A stretch of DNA of 64,000 nt from Paracoccaceae bacterium (GTDB lineage: Bacteria; Pseudomonadota; Alphaproteobacteria; Rhodobacterales; Rhodobacteraceae). The stretch's first letter is position 1. Each line of letters opens with the position of its first letter. The translations under genes were made by a program, and so were the position numbers. The notes under the pieces were generated by a model that searched no databases, was not told where the DNA came from, and saw only the letters and a program-made list of their open reading frames with translations. This document shows positions 8,311 to 17,314 of the stretch, one piece after another. The stretch covers positions 1 through 64,000 of the forward strand of contig JASBSV010000055.1 in the NCBI GenBank assembly GCA_030148745.1. The letters run 5' to 3'.

Positions 8311-8937
8311 CTAGCGCGCAGCGACCACTGTGCCTTGTGCGGGGGCCGGTGCCGGGACCGGCGCGGCCAGCTCGCGCTGGATGATCTTGGCAAGATGGGC
8401 GGTGATGCGCACCTTCTGGGTCTGGCCCTGACGCTCGGCCTCCATCGCGCGATAGCCGCCATAGCCGATAAGATCGGTGGAAACCTCACGCGTGGGCACC
8501 ACGACCGCGCCGGTTTTCGCATCCAGTACGGTCAGATCGAAACGGATCGAATGGGTTCCGCCGATGGTAAAGCGGGTCTTTTCGGTCAGCGAATGAAAGC
8601 GGCGAACGGTGATATCGACGATGACCGGGCGCCCCTTGGTCATGGCAGCGGTGCCGCGGCCCATGCCGTCTTCAAATATCTTGCGAACCTGCTGATAACG
8701 GTCGCCAAAGGGGTCGCCGCGCCAGACGATATCAGCGAAGGGATAAAAGACATTCGCCTCCGAGACCTTCAGGCTCTGGGGCACGTTGACGCGCAGTTGG
8801 GTGACATCAAGAGCCACCGCCGGTGTCGGCAGGACCGGCCCGTCAATCGGTGCCTCACGTGTTGCCAGATCGGGCGCGGCACAGGCCGCAAGCCCAAGGG
8901 CCAGCATTGTCATTGCGGTAAAACGGCGCATAATCAT
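8311..8937 (-). CDS. DUF6778-like outer-membrane lipoprotein
   Basis: The tracked ORF runs to 9807, but its first 290 codons are the antisense of edd. The real protein is about 208 residues: MIMRRFTAMTMLALGLAACAAP, a lipoprotein signal with lipobox LAAC. I chose ATG 8937 because AAGAGG at 8947-8952 is 9 nt upstream; ATG 8946 and 8931 are spaced worse. The body is a mostly beta domain with VIVDITVRRFHSLTEKTRF and a Pro/Ala-rich tail. It resembles a Rhodobacteraceae lipoprotein family I recall as DUF6778. Function unknown. Confidence 0.75.
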   Translation of the reverse strand: MIMRRFTAMTMLALGLAACAAPDLATREAPIDGPVLPTPAVALDVTQLRVNVPQSLKVSEANVFYPFADIVWRGDPFGDRYQQVRKIFEDGMGRGTAAMTKGRPVIVDITVRRFHSLTEKTRFTIGGTHSIRFDLTVLDAKTGAVVVPTREVSTDLIGYGGYRAMEAERQGQTQKVRITAHLAKIIQRELAAPVPAPAPAQGTVVAAR

Positions 8938-9098
8938 AATTAACATCCTCTTGGCTCGTGCCCCATTCGATTGCGCAAAGAGATGCCGTGAAATTACGGC
9001 GAATTTTCGCCCAATTTTGTCCAATTCAGGGGTGAATTCATGCTCTGCCCCGGCATTTGTGCCAAAATTTGTCCGGGCCCCGCCGGATACCGCTGGAA

Positions 9099-9114
9099 TT
9101 GTTAGCGCTAACGG
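9099..9114. promoter_or_regulatory. LacI-family operator before edd-eda (probable CceR site)
   Basis: The sequence TTGTTAGCGCTAACGG contains the perfect 12-bp palindrome GTTAGCGCTAAC at 9101-9112, 45 bp before the edd start. The TTAGCGCTAA core with its central CG step is typical of LacI-family operators. In Rhodobacter the LacI-type regulator CceR controls Entner-Doudoroff genes through a site of this kind, with 6-phosphogluconate as the effector. The assignment to CceR is inference from family knowledge and position. Confidence 0.75.
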
Positions 9115-9156
9115 ATTAAGAAGCGACCAACACCCAAGGCGCAAGGAAAAGCACCC

Positions 9157-10962
9157 ATGGCACTGAACGGCAGACTGGCAGAGATCACCGGACGCATCGT
9201 TGAGCGAAGCGCGCCGACAAGAGCCCAATATCTGGACCGCATGAGGCGCGCCGCCGAGGATGGCCCGCGCCGGGGTCATCTGGCCTGTGGCAATCAGGCC
9301 CACGCCTTTGCCGCCATGGGCGACGACAAAGAGGCGCTGGTCGCCGGGCAGGCGCCCAATATCGGCATTATCACCGCCTATAACGATATGCTGTCGGCGC
9401 ATCAGCCGTTTCAGGGCTTTCCCGATCAGATCAAGGCGGCGGCGCGGGCGGCGGGCGGCACCGCGCAGGTCGCGGGCGGCGTTCCGGCGATGTGCGATGG
9501 CGTCACCCAGGGTCAGCCGGGGATGGAGCTTTCGCTGTTTTCGCGCGATGTGATCGCTTTGGCCGCCGGTGTGGCCCTGTCGCATAATACATTCGACGCG
9601 GCGATCTATCTGGGGGTCTGCGACAAGATCGTGCCGGGGCTGGTGATCGCGGCGGCCACTTTCGGCCATATCCCGGCGGTTTTCCTGCCGGCGGGGCCGA
9701 TGACCTCGGGCCTGCCAAATGACGCCAAGGCCAAGGTGCGCCAGCGCTTTGCCGCCGGTGAGATCGGCCGCGAGGAACTGATGAAAGCCGAAATGGCCAG
9801 CTATCATGGCCCCGGAACCTGTACCTTTTACGGCACGGCAAACTCAAATCAGATGCTGATGGAATTTATGGGCCTGCACCTGCCCGGCGCCAGTTTCGTC
9901 AACCCAGGCACGCCGCTGCGCGATGCGCTGACGGCCGAAGGCACGCGCCGGGCGCTGGCGATCACCGCCCTTGGCAATGATTTCCGCCCCGCCGGCGTGG
10001 TTCTGGACGAAAAGGCCTTTGTCAACGGGATGGTCGGGCTGATGGCGACGGGCGGGTCGACCAATCTGGTGCTGCATCTGCCGGCGATGGCACGCGCCGC
10101 CGGGGTGATCATCGAGCCGCAGGATTTCTCGGATATCTCCGACATCGTGCCGCTGATGGCCAAGGTTTATCCAAACGGTCTGGCGGATGTGAACCACTTC
10201 CATGCTGCCGGCGGTCTTGGCTTTATGATCGGTGAGCTGCTGGAGGCGGGGCTTTTGCATCGCAACACAAAAACCGTGGCCGGTGATGGTCTGGCCCATT
10301 ATACATCCGAGCCCAAGCTGACCGACGCCGGTCTGATCTGGCAACAAGGCGCGGGCAAGACGCTGAACGACAAGATCCTGCGCCCCTTCGCCGATGCGTT
10401 TCAGGACCACGGCGGGCTGAAGGAACTGAAGGGCAATTTAGGCAGCGGGGTGATGAAAATCTCGGCCGTGGCGCCCGAGCGTCATGTAATCGAAGCGCCG
10501 GTGCGCGTTTTCAGCGATCAGGAAGAGGTCAAGACCGCCTTTCGCAATGGCGAGTTTACCAGCGACACGATCGTCGTTGTGCGGTTTCAGGGCCCCAAGG
10601 CCAATGGCATGCCCGAGCTGCATTCCCTGACCCCTACCCTTGCTGTTCTGCAGGATCGGGGTCTGAAGGTCGCGCTGGTCACAGACGGGCGCATGTCTGG
10701 CGCCTCGGGCAAGGTGCCATCGGCCATCCATGTCTGCCCCGAGGCGGTGGACGGCGGCCCGATTGCGCGTCTGCGCGATGGTGATCTCTTGCGGATCGAT
10801 GCGGTTGAGGGCACCTTGGACATCCTGACCGAAGGGGTTCTTGAGCGTGCGCCGGAAACCCCGGACCTGAGCGCAAGTCACCATGGCATCGGACGCGAGA
10901 TGTTCGATCTTTTCCGCCGCTCTGCCGGGGCGGCCACAACCGGGGCCTGCTCTATCAACTGA
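9157..10962 (+). CDS. edd: phosphogluconate dehydratase
   Basis: The 601-residue protein belongs to the IlvD/Edd family. It converts 6-phosphogluconate to 2-keto-3-deoxy-6-phosphogluconate, the first committed step of the Entner-Doudoroff pathway, and uses an iron-sulfur cluster. Visible family motifs are HLACGNQAH near residue 36, [35 protein letters not shown], and the C-terminal [19 protein letters not shown]. Length is normal for Edd (about 600), longer than IlvD-type dehydratases lacking this N-terminus. It is followed after 57 bp by eda and preceded by a LacI-type operator. Confidence 0.96.
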   Translation: MALNGRLAEITGRIVERSAPTRAQYLDRMRRAAEDGPRRGHLACGNQAHAFAAMGDDKEALVAGQAPNIGIITAYNDMLSAHQPFQGFPDQIKAAARAAGGTAQVAGGVPAMCDGVTQGQPGMELSLFSRDVIALAAGVALSHNTFDAAIYLGVCDKIVPGLVIAAATFGHIPAVFLPAGPMTSGLPNDAKAKVRQRFAAGEIGREELMKAEMASYHGPGTCTFYGTANSNQMLMEFMGLHLPGASFVNPGTPLRDALTAEGTRRALAITALGNDFRPAGVVLDEKAFVNGMVGLMATGGSTNLVLHLPAMARAAGVIIEPQDFSDISDIVPLMAKVYPNGLADVNHFHAAGGLGFMIGELLEAGLLHRNTKTVAGDGLAHYTSEPKLTDAGLIWQQGAGKTLNDKILRPFADAFQDHGGLKELKGNLGSGVMKISAVAPERHVIEAPVRVFSDQEEVKTAFRNGEFTSDTIVVVRFQGPKANGMPELHSLTPTLAVLQDRGLKVALVTDGRMSGASGKVPSAIHVCPEAVDGGPIARLRDGDLLRIDAVEGTLDILTEGVLERAPETPDLSASHHGIGREMFDLFRRSAGAATTGACSIN

Positions 10963-11019
10963 TCCCTGCCGGGCTCGCCGCCGCCATCAACACAAGCACG
11001 ACAAAGGTAAAGAAACGTC

Positions 11020-11667
11020 ATGACACCCCAAGCAGCCAGCCGGAAATCAGAAGAAATCTGCCGTCTTGCCCCGGTGATCCCTGTTCTGGTGATCGATGAC
11101 GCCAGCATCGCCGCGCCGCTGGCCAAGGCGCTGATCGCCGGCGGCCTGCCGGCGCTTGAGGTCACGCTGCGCACGCCCGCCGCGCTGGACGCGATCCGCG
11201 AGATGGCCGCCGTGCCCGGTGGCCGGGTCGGGGCGGGCACGCTCTTGACGCCTCAGGATGTGCGCGCGGCCAAAGAGGCCGGGGCGACATTCGGCGTCTC
11301 GCCCGGTGCCACCGATACCCTGCTTTCGGCCTGCGAAGATGAGGATCTGCCGCTTTTGCCGGGCGCGGCCACGGCAAGCGAAGCGATGCGCCTGCTGGAG
11401 CGCGGCTATAGCGTTCAGAAATTCTTTCCCGCCGAAGCGTCGGGCGGGGCGGCGGCACTGAAAGCCATCGGCGCGCCGATCCCGCAGGTCCGCTTTTGCC
11501 CCACCGGCGGGGTGACGCTCAAAAACGCGCCCGATTACCTTGGCCTTTCCAACACGCTGTGCGTCGGCGGCTCATGGGTGGCACCGGCGGCCAAGATCGC
11601 CGCAGGCGACTGGTCGGGGATCGAGGCGCTGGCGCGCGAGGCGTCCTTGCTGACCTCTCAGGGCTGA
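11020..11667 (+). CDS. eda: 2-dehydro-3-deoxy-phosphogluconate aldolase
   Basis: The 215-residue class I aldolase cleaves KDPG to pyruvate and glyceraldehyde-3-phosphate, completing the Entner-Doudoroff route started by edd. The glutamate motif ALEVTLRTPAAL and the Schiff-base lysine motif VQKFFPAEASGG (around residue 130) are both present, as is the phosphate-binding CPTGGVTLKN. It ends 10 bp inside the convergent small gene downstream of glnE, an unusual 3' overlap. Confidence 0.95.
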   Translation: MTPQAASRKSEEICRLAPVIPVLVIDDASIAAPLAKALIAGGLPALEVTLRTPAALDAIREMAAVPGGRVGAGTLLTPQDVRAAKEAGATFGVSPGATDTLLSACEDEDLPLLPGAATASEAMRLLERGYSVQKFFPAEASGGAAALKAIGAPIPQVRFCPTGGVTLKNAPDYLGLSNTLCVGGSWVAPAAKIAAGDWSGIEALAREASLLTSQG

Positions 11668-11927
11668 ACCCGCGCGCGGCGCCCGCCGCGCCGGCCTTTG
11701 GCCTTGGGCTCTTTAAGCCCCTCGGTCAGAACCGTTGTCATCGGGTGATCGGGGTTTTGCGGCCCCAGCTGGTCCAGCAAAAACCGGATCTGCGCCTTGA
11801 CCTCTGCCTCGCCCCTGACCGAGATCAGCCAGTCGAGAAAGATCGAGCGGCATTCTTCGATCCTGATCCCCTCGATCCGATAGCTTTCGCGGATCACGCC
11901 CTTCCAGTCCACGTCGTCAATCTGCAT
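11658..11927 (-). CDS. small conserved protein downstream of glnE
   Basis: This 89-residue protein starts MQIDDVDWKGVIRESYRIEG and ends in a basic tail KGRRGGRRARVQP. I prefer ATG 11927 to the tracked 11960, since the latter lies inside the end of glnE and 11927 has an AGGA about 7 nt upstream. It begins 13 bp after the glnE stop, so it is probably in that operon. Its 3' end overlaps eda by 10 bp in the convergent direction. I do not recognise the family; no catalytic motif is evident. Confidence 0.65.
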   Translation of the reverse strand: MQIDDVDWKGVIRESYRIEGIRIEECRSIFLDWLISVRGEAEVKAQIRFLLDQLGPQNPDHPMTTVLTEGLKEPKAKGRRGGRRARVQP

Positions 11928-11940
11928 CCATCCATCCTGT

Positions 11941-14748
11941 TCATTTGCCGCCCGGCACATCCGCCAAAGCCGTGGTAATTATCTCGTCCGCCCGGCGGGC
12001 CGAAGCATCAAGCCGCCGCTGCAGCGATGCAAGCGCGGTTTCCCCGAAACTTCGCAACACAAAGGCCTGTCCGCCTTCGCCCACATCCTCGGGATTGAAG
12101 GGCCGGTCGCTCAGCAATCGGGCCGAGGCGTTCAGCTTCAGAAAATCGCCATAGACCGCGATCAGCTCTTGGCTCTGCGCGTCCGTTAGCCAGCCGTAAG
12201 CGACGCCAGCGGCCAGTTGCCCTTCGATATCACGTCGCGGGCTGCCTGACAAAAGCGCCGCGGTTTCCGCCAGAAGCTCGATGTCCTGTATCCGCCCCGG
12301 GCCCAGCTTGGCCTCCCATGCGCCATCGCCGGGTTTTTCCTGCGCCAGACGGACGCGCATCGCCGCCACATCCGCCAACGTCTTTTGCGGCGCACCTGCC
12401 CGTTTCAGATGCGCGCGGCGAAAGCTTTCGACATCGTCAGCCAGTGCCCCCGCCCCCGCGCCGGCCCCCGCAACCGGGCGCGCGCGCGTCAGCGCCAGAT
12501 GCTCCCATGTCCAGGCCTCATTCTCCTGATAGGCGGTAAAGGCGCCAAGCGATGTTGCAACCGGCCCCTGCCGGCCCGACGGGCGCAGGCGCATATCGAC
12601 CTCGTAAAGCCGCCCCTCGGCGGTGGGCGCCGAGAGGGCGGTGACCAAAGCCTGTGTCAGACGCGCGTAATAGACCCGCGCGGGCAAAGGCCGGCGCCCC
12701 TCTGACGCCTCGGCCCCGGCGGGGTCGTAAATCACGATCAGATCCAGATCCGAGCCCGCGTTCAGCCGCCCTGCCCCAAGCGATCCCATGCCAAGAACGC
12801 TCGCACCGCGCCCCGGCGCGCGCCCGTGTTTAAGGGCAAAATTATCGGCCACCACCGGAAACAGCGCGCTCAGCACCGCCTGCGCCAGATCGGCATATTG
12901 GCGCGCTGCATCATCGGCATCGTTCAGCCCGCGCAGATGATGCACACCGATGCGGAAATGCCATTCCTTGGTCCAGCGCCGGGCAGTGTCGAGCTTATCT
13001 TCGTAATCCTCGGCCGCCTCCATATCGGCCGACAGCGCCGCCGACAGCCCCTTGGCCCCCGGCCAGTCGGAAAAGAACTCGCCCGCGATCACCGCATCGA
13101 ACACCCCGGCATTGCGCGACAGATAGCGCGCCAGACCGGGCGCCGTGGCAGCGATGTCGACGATCAGATCAACTAGCTGGGGATTGGCCTCGAACAGCGC
13201 GAAAAGCTGGGCGCCGGCGGGCAGAGCGGCCAGAAAACTGTCAAAGACCGCGATTGCCTGATCGGGCCGGTCGGCCTGTGCAAAGCGGCTCAGAAGATCG
13301 CCGCGCATCCGCCCGAAACTTTCCAGCGCCCGCGAGGATCGCAGCGCCGGGTAGCTGCGCCAGCGCTCGGTAATCTCGTCAAAGTCAAATTCGGCTGCCG
13401 CCTGACGGGGCATGGGCGCGGCCTGTGAGGGGGCAAGGAAATCCTCGGTCAACGCATGAACCCGTGTCAGACGCTCAAACACCGCCTTTTTCCACGCCCC
13501 GGTGTCTCCCTGCCCCATAAAACGCGCGATCCGGTCAAAGCCTTCGTCGGTGGCAGGCAGGCTGTGGGTCTGGGCGTCGTTGAGCATCTGCAACCTATGC
13601 TCGATCTCGCGCAGCGCGGTATAATCATCGCTCAGCACCTCGGCGGTGGCAGGCTCAATGCGCCCCTTTCGGGCCAGTGCCGCCAGCGCCGCAAGCGTGC
13701 CGCGCGGGCGCAGATCGGGATCGCGTCCGCCAAAGATCAACTGCCCGGTCTGGGCAAAGAACTCGATCTCGCGAATGCCGCCGCGGCCCAGTTTCACGTC
13801 ATGCCCCGGCAGGGTGATCGGCCCGGCCAGCCCTTTGTGATCGCGGATCCGCCGGGCCATGTCATGAGCGTCCTGAATGGCGGCGAAATCCAGATGCCGG
13901 CGCCAGACAAAGGGTGTCAGACGCTCAAGATAGGCCGCCCCCGCCGCCAGATCGCCCGCCGCCGCCCGCGCCTTGATATGCGCCGCGCGCTCCCATGTGC
14001 GGCCAACACTTTCGTAATAGCGTTCGGCGGCTGCCATCGCCATGCAGACCGGCGTCACCCCCGGATCGGGGCGCAGCCGCAGATCGGTACGAAAGACATA
14101 GCCCTCGCCGGTGATATCCGACAGCATCGCCGCCATCTTGCGCGTCACCCGCACGAAAGCCATGCGCGCCTCGCCCCAGTCATCGGGCCGAAAGCGGCTT
14201 TCATCAAAAAGGCAGATCAGATCTATATCGGAAGAATAATTCAGCTCGCCCGCGCCCATCTTGCCCATGGCAAGCGCCACCATCCCGGCGGTTCCGCCGC
14301 CATCGCCGATCACGGCGGGCAACTTGCCGCGCGCAATTTCGGCCCCGACAAGGGCGCGCAGCGACAGATCGACCGCCAGATCGGCAAATTCGGTCAGCGC
14401 CCCGGTCACCTCGGGCAGGTGCCAGACCCCGCCAAGATCGGCAAGCGCCACAAAAAGTGCCAGTTTTGCCTTGGCCCGGCGCAGGGCCACCGGCAGATCG
14501 GCCAGAGGGGCGCCCGCAAGGCTGGCATGAAGATCGGCCAGAACCTGCGGCGGCGGCGCGCAAACCGCCTTGCGCAGCCAATTGGCATGGCGCTCGGCCA
14601 GCCCGCCCAGATAGGGGCTGCTCCCCGCCGCCCCGGCCAGAAGATCACGCGCCGCGCCCGGCAGATCGGCAAAATCCTCCCGGGCCGCGGCGGCGCGGGC
14701 GGTATCATAGGGGATCGGCGCGCGGCCTATGGCGGCGTGAAAGCTCAT
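11941..14748 (-). CDS. glnE: bifunctional glutamine synthetase adenylyltransferase/adenylyl-removing enzyme
   Basis: The 935-residue protein adenylylates and deadenylylates glutamine synthetase in response to nitrogen status. It has the two expected nucleotidyltransferase domains. The N-terminal adenylyl-removing domain carries GKMGAGELNYSSDIDL (residues 162-177), and the C-terminal adenylyltransferase domain carries GMGSLGAGRLNAGSDLDL (about 655-672). Both aspartate pairs are intact. Length is normal for alphaproteobacterial GlnE. ATG 14748 is the only good start. The downstream small gene follows after 13 bp. Confidence 0.96.
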   Translation of the reverse strand: MSFHAAIGRAPIPYDTARAAAAREDFADLPGAARDLLAGAAGSSPYLGGLAERHANWLRKAVCAPPPQVLADLHASLAGAPLADLPVALRRAKAKLALFVALADLGGVWHLPEVTGALTEFADLAVDLSLRALVGAEIARGKLPAVIGDGGGTAGMVALAMGKMGAGELNYSSDIDLICLFDESRFRPDDWGEARMAFVRVTRKMAAMLSDITGEGYVFRTDLRLRPDPGVTPVCMAMAAAERYYESVGRTWERAAHIKARAAAGDLAAGAAYLERLTPFVWRRHLDFAAIQDAHDMARRIRDHKGLAGPITLPGHDVKLGRGGIREIEFFAQTGQLIFGGRDPDLRPRGTLAALAALARKGRIEPATAEVLSDDYTALREIEHRLQMLNDAQTHSLPATDEGFDRIARFMGQGDTGAWKKAVFERLTRVHALTEDFLAPSQAAPMPRQAAAEFDFDEITERWRSYPALRSSRALESFGRMRGDLLSRFAQADRPDQAIAVFDSFLAALPAGAQLFALFEANPQLVDLIVDIAATAPGLARYLSRNAGVFDAVIAGEFFSDWPGAKGLSAALSADMEAAEDYEDKLDTARRWTKEWHFRIGVHHLRGLNDADDAARQYADLAQAVLSALFPVVADNFALKHGRAPGRGASVLGMGSLGAGRLNAGSDLDLIVIYDPAGAEASEGRRPLPARVYYARLTQALVTALSAPTAEGRLYEVDMRLRPSGRQGPVATSLGAFTAYQENEAWTWEHLALTRARPVAGAGAGAGALADDVESFRRAHLKRAGAPQKTLADVAAMRVRLAQEKPGDGAWEAKLGPGRIQDIELLAETAALLSGSPRRDIEGQLAAGVAYGWLTDAQSQELIAVYGDFLKLNASARLLSDRPFNPEDVGEGGQAFVLRSFGETALASLQRRLDASARRADEIITTALADVPGGK

Positions 14749-14823
14749 ACGCTCACCATGCCAGAGAGCAGGGCGGCGTCAACGCCTCTTGCGGGCAGGC
14801 GGGGTTTTGACAATAACCGGCGC

Positions 14824-15294
14824 ATGAGCAAAAGCCTAAAACGTGTCACAGCGGCCCTTGTGGCGGCAGAGCTTCCTGCCGATATCCTTGAGGTCGGACA
14901 GGCCCGCACCGCCGCCGAGGCCGCGCAAAGCGCCGGCTGCCATGTCGATCAGATCGCCAAATCGATCATCTTCCGGGGCGAGGACACGGGCCTTGCCCTG
15001 TTGTTCCTGACCGCGGGCGGTAATCAGGTCGACGCGCAAAAGGCCATGGAAGTGGCGGGCGAGCCTTTGGCCAAGGCCGATGCGGCGTTTATCCGCCAGA
15101 CCACCGGCTTTGCCATTGGCGGCGTTGCGCCCGTCGGCCATCTGAGCGCGCCGCGCTGCTGGGTGGATGAGCGGCTGAGCGACTTTGATCTGGTCTATGC
15201 CGCCGCTGGCACGCCGCGCCATATCTTTCCGATCCGGCCTGCAGATCTTGTCGCGGTGACCGGCGCTCTTCAGGCCGATTTTATCTGCCGCTGA
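14824..15294 (+). CDS. YbaK/EbsC family aminoacyl-tRNA deacylase
   Basis: The 156-residue protein matches the YbaK/ProX editing family, which hydrolyses mischarged tRNA (for example Cys-tRNA-Pro). The conserved lysine is in HVDQIAKSIIFRG, and the TTGFAIGGVAPVGH loop (about residues 94-107) is diagnostic. The tracked ORF starts at 13456 as an antisense extension over glnE. I chose ATG 14824, where the family sequence begins. No strong ribosome site is visible. It is divergent from glnE with a 75-bp gap. Confidence 0.85.
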   Translation: MSKSLKRVTAALVAAELPADILEVGQARTAAEAAQSAGCHVDQIAKSIIFRGEDTGLALLFLTAGGNQVDAQKAMEVAGEPLAKADAAFIRQTTGFAIGGVAPVGHLSAPRCWVDERLSDFDLVYAAAGTPRHIFPIRPADLVAVTGALQADFICR

Positions 15295-15326
15295 ACGGGC
15301 CGGTTTCGCCCCGCGCCGGCACCTGA

Positions 15327-15345
15327 ATGTAAAAATCCTTCACAT
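15327..15345. promoter_or_regulatory. 19-bp palindrome, upstream copy
   Basis: ATGTAAA-N5-TTCACAT is an inverted repeat with one mismatch. It lies directly upstream of the sigma-32 -35 element. A second, perfect copy lies downstream of the -10. The shared form ATGTRAA-N5-TTCACAT suggests a dimeric regulator binds both. The regulator is not identified. Confidence 0.6.
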
Positions 15346-15348
15346 CCC

Positions 15349-15377
15349 CTTGAAGCGGGGCCTGTCACTCCCCATCT
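15349..15377 (+). promoter_or_regulatory. sigma-32 (RpoH) heat-shock promoter of the DUF2852 gene
   Basis: A -35 element CTTGAA (15349-15354), preceded by CCC, is followed after 15 bp by the -10 element CCCCATCT (15370-15377). These match the RpoH consensus CCCTTGAA / CCCCATNT almost exactly. It lies 55 bp before the DUF2852 ATG on the same strand. No sigma-70-like pair as good as this is seen in the gap. Confidence 0.85.
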
Positions 15378-15382
15378 CGGTG

Positions 15383-15401
15383 ATGTGAAAGACATTCACA
15401 T
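15383..15401. promoter_or_regulatory. 19-bp palindrome, downstream copy
   Basis: ATGTGAA-N5-TTCACAT is a perfect 7-bp inverted repeat with a 5-bp spacer. It covers the expected transcription start of the RpoH promoter, so a bound protein would block transcription. The half-site TGTGA resembles Crp, but the spacing between TGTGA and TCACA is 7 rather than 6, so Crp/Fnr is unlikely. Confidence 0.65.
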
Positions 15402-15432
15402 AAGCCACTGTAACCCCATGACGGAGACCTGA

Positions 15433-15840
15433 ATGAACACCATTGCAACCTGGCCCACCCAAGCCGAAACCTGGCTCGATCAGCGCGGTAAAGGCGCGTG
15501 GATCATTGCCATGGTCCTGGGTTTTATCGTTTTCTGGCCTCTGGGCCTCGCCCTTCTGGCCTATATGATCTGGAGTAAACGCATGTTTTCCGGCAGCTGC
15601 GCCAAACGCGCCCACCACCGCAACCACAGCTTCAAATCCTCCGGCAATTCGGCCTTTGACGCCTATAAGGCCGATACGCTGCGCCGGCTGGGAGACGAAC
15701 AAAACAGCTTTGAAGCCTTTCTTCAGCGGCTGCGCGCGGCCAAGGATAAATCCGAATTTGATCAGTTCATGAACGACCGCGCCAAGGCCGCCCCGTCCGG
15801 CAATGACAGCGAGCCGAGTGACGACGCGCGTTCGAACTGA
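15433..15840 (+). CDS. DUF2852 domain membrane protein
   Basis: The 135-residue protein matches DUF2852: an N-terminal region, one strongly hydrophobic helix (GAWIIAMVLGFIVFWPLGLA, residues 21-40), then a basic region and a charged C-terminal coiled-coil-like part ending in DDARSN. The motif DAYKADTLRRLGDEQNSFEAFLQRLRAAKDKSEFDQF is the most conserved part. GGAG at 15423-15426 precedes the ATG by 6 nt. Its RpoH-type promoter implies heat-shock or oxidative-stress induction. Function unknown. Confidence 0.85.
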   Translation: MNTIATWPTQAETWLDQRGKGAWIIAMVLGFIVFWPLGLALLAYMIWSKRMFSGSCAKRAHHRNHSFKSSGNSAFDAYKADTLRRLGDEQNSFEAFLQRLRAAKDKSEFDQFMNDRAKAAPSGNDSEPSDDARSN

Positions 15841-15910
15841 TAATATAAGGGCACCCCGGCCTTCCCTCGTGGACGGGGTGCCCATTTTGCATTTGCAGGT
15901 GACAAGCGAC

Positions 15911-16366
15911 ATGACCCAATTCGACGTTCTTCCCGATCTGCCGGATCCCGATACCCAGGCCGAGTTTTATGCCGATGTGCCAACCAAACGTCTGGTGGCC
16001 TGGCTGATCGATATGGCCATTATCATCGCGCTGACGCTTCTGGCCATTCCGCTGACACTGTTCACCGCGTTTTTCTATCTTCCATTTCTGATGATGGTGA
16101 TCGGCTTTGTCTATCGCACATTGACCATCGCCAATCGCTCGGCCACGCCGGGCATGCGCCTTGTCGCGATCGAGTTCCGCACCCGGCGCGGCGAAAAATT
16201 CGACCTCTCGATGGCGGTGCTGCACACGCTTGGCTACAGCATCTCGATCGCCATGGTCTTTCCGCAGATCATCTCGGTCATTCTGATGCTGACCAGCGCC
16301 CGCAAACAGGGGCTGACCGATATGGTTCTGGGCACCGCTGCGATCAACCGCAGCGCCCGCAGCTGA
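15911..16366 (+). CDS. RDD family membrane protein
   Basis: The 151-residue protein is an RDD domain protein, with the R-x-D signature in TKRLVAWLIDMAIIIAL (about residues 25-41), three transmembrane helices, and the TPGMRLVAIE motif. The tracked start at 15803 is in a poor context; ATG 15911 begins the family sequence. RDD proteins are mostly of unknown role, with some ion/solute transport reports. It lies 70 bp after the DUF2852 gene on the same strand. Confidence 0.82.
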   Translation: MTQFDVLPDLPDPDTQAEFYADVPTKRLVAWLIDMAIIIALTLLAIPLTLFTAFFYLPFLMMVIGFVYRTLTIANRSATPGMRLVAIEFRTRRGEKFDLSMAVLHTLGYSISIAMVFPQIISVILMLTSARKQGLTDMVLGTAAINRSARS

Positions 16367-16477
16367 CCGCCCCGCCGGCCCGCGCGCGCAATGCGGTAAC
16401 CTTCCTTCGCCGAGGGGGTTGGCGGGGCGCTATGTCCTTGCTAACCTTCACCTGAACGCCAACGGGACGCCCAGCTG

Positions 16478-17314
16478 ATGCGCCATACTCTGCCGCTTGC
16501 GCCACAGTTCTATGTGACCGCTCCGCAACCCTGCCCCTATCTTGAGGGGCGGATGGAGCGTAAGCTGTTCACTGCACTTCAGGGCGATCATGCCGAAATC
16601 CTGAATGACGCGCTCTCAAAACAGGGGTTCCGGCGGTCGCAGAATGTGCTTTACCGCCCCTCCTGCGCCGATTGCGCGGCCTGCCTTTCGGCGCGCGTGC
16701 GGGTGGCCGATTTCAAGCCCAGCAAAAGCCAGCGCCGCACCCTGCGCAAAAACAGTGACCTTGAACGCAACGCCACTGCACCCTGGGCCACCGAAAGCCA
16801 GTTCGAGCTGTTTCGCCGCTATCTCGACAGCCGCCACGCCGATGGCGGGATGGCCGACATGGATGTGTTCGAATTTGCCGCCATGGTCGAGGAAACGCCG
16901 GTCAAAAGCCGCGTTGTCGAATATACCACCGGCCAGACCGATACGCCGGGCAAGGATGCGCTCAGGGCGGTCTGCCTGACCGATGTTCTCGATGACGGGC
17001 TGTCGATGGTCTATTCCTTCTATGACCCCGATCTGGCCCATAAAAGCCTGGGCACCTATATCATCCTCGATCATATCCGCATCGCGGCCGAGGCCGGCCT
17101 GCCTTATGTCTATCTGGGATATTGGGTGCCGGGCAGCCCGAAGATGGGCTATAAATCAGGCTTCTCCGCGCTCGAGATCTATTCCGGCGGCCAGTGGAAA
17201 CCGATGGAACGCTCGCAGGGCTTTGCCGCCGACACTCACCCGCTTTCGGTCGATCCGATTTCCGAGCAGGTGGCGCGCATCAACCTGCCCGACACGATGG
17301 CCACAAAACCATAA
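16478..17314 (+). CDS. bpt: aspartate/glutamate leucyltransferase (bacterial N-end rule)
   Basis: The 278-residue protein matches Bpt, which transfers leucine from Leu-tRNA to proteins with N-terminal Asp or Glu, marking them for ClpS/ClpAP. The family signature is plain: [17 protein letters not shown] near the N-terminus, the cysteine cluster CADCAAC (about residues 64-70), and [15 protein letters not shown] in the acyltransferase core (about 210-225). A GC-rich inverted repeat (16368-16376 with 16419-16427) precedes it. Confidence 0.93.
   Translation: MRHTLPLAPQFYVTAPQPCPYLEGRMERKLFTALQGDHAEILNDALSKQGFRRSQNVLYRPSCADCAACLSARVRVADFKPSKSQRRTLRKNSDLERNATAPWATESQFELFRRYLDSRHADGGMADMDVFEFAAMVEETPVKSRVVEYTTGQTDTPGKDALRAVCLTDVLDDGLSMVYSFYDPDLAHKSLGTYIILDHIRIAAEAGLPYVYLGYWVPGSPKMGYKSGFSALEIYSGGQWKPMERSQGFAADTHPLSVDPISEQVARINLPDTMATKP

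Noticed and set aside
8946-9807. N-terminal extension of the 8311-8937 lipoprotein gene
   Set aside because: It runs over edd in antisense; the lipoprotein signal peptide at 8937 marks the real start.
13456-14823. long N-terminal extension of the YbaK gene
   Set aside because: The extension is antisense to glnE; the family sequence begins at 14824.
15383-15401. Crp/Fnr site
   Set aside because: The half-sites TGTGA and TCACA are 7 bp apart instead of 6, so the symmetry does not fit Crp or Fnr.
16368-16427. terminator after the RDD gene
   Set aside because: The 9-bp arms are 42 bp apart and no T run follows; I left it as a note in the bpt entry.
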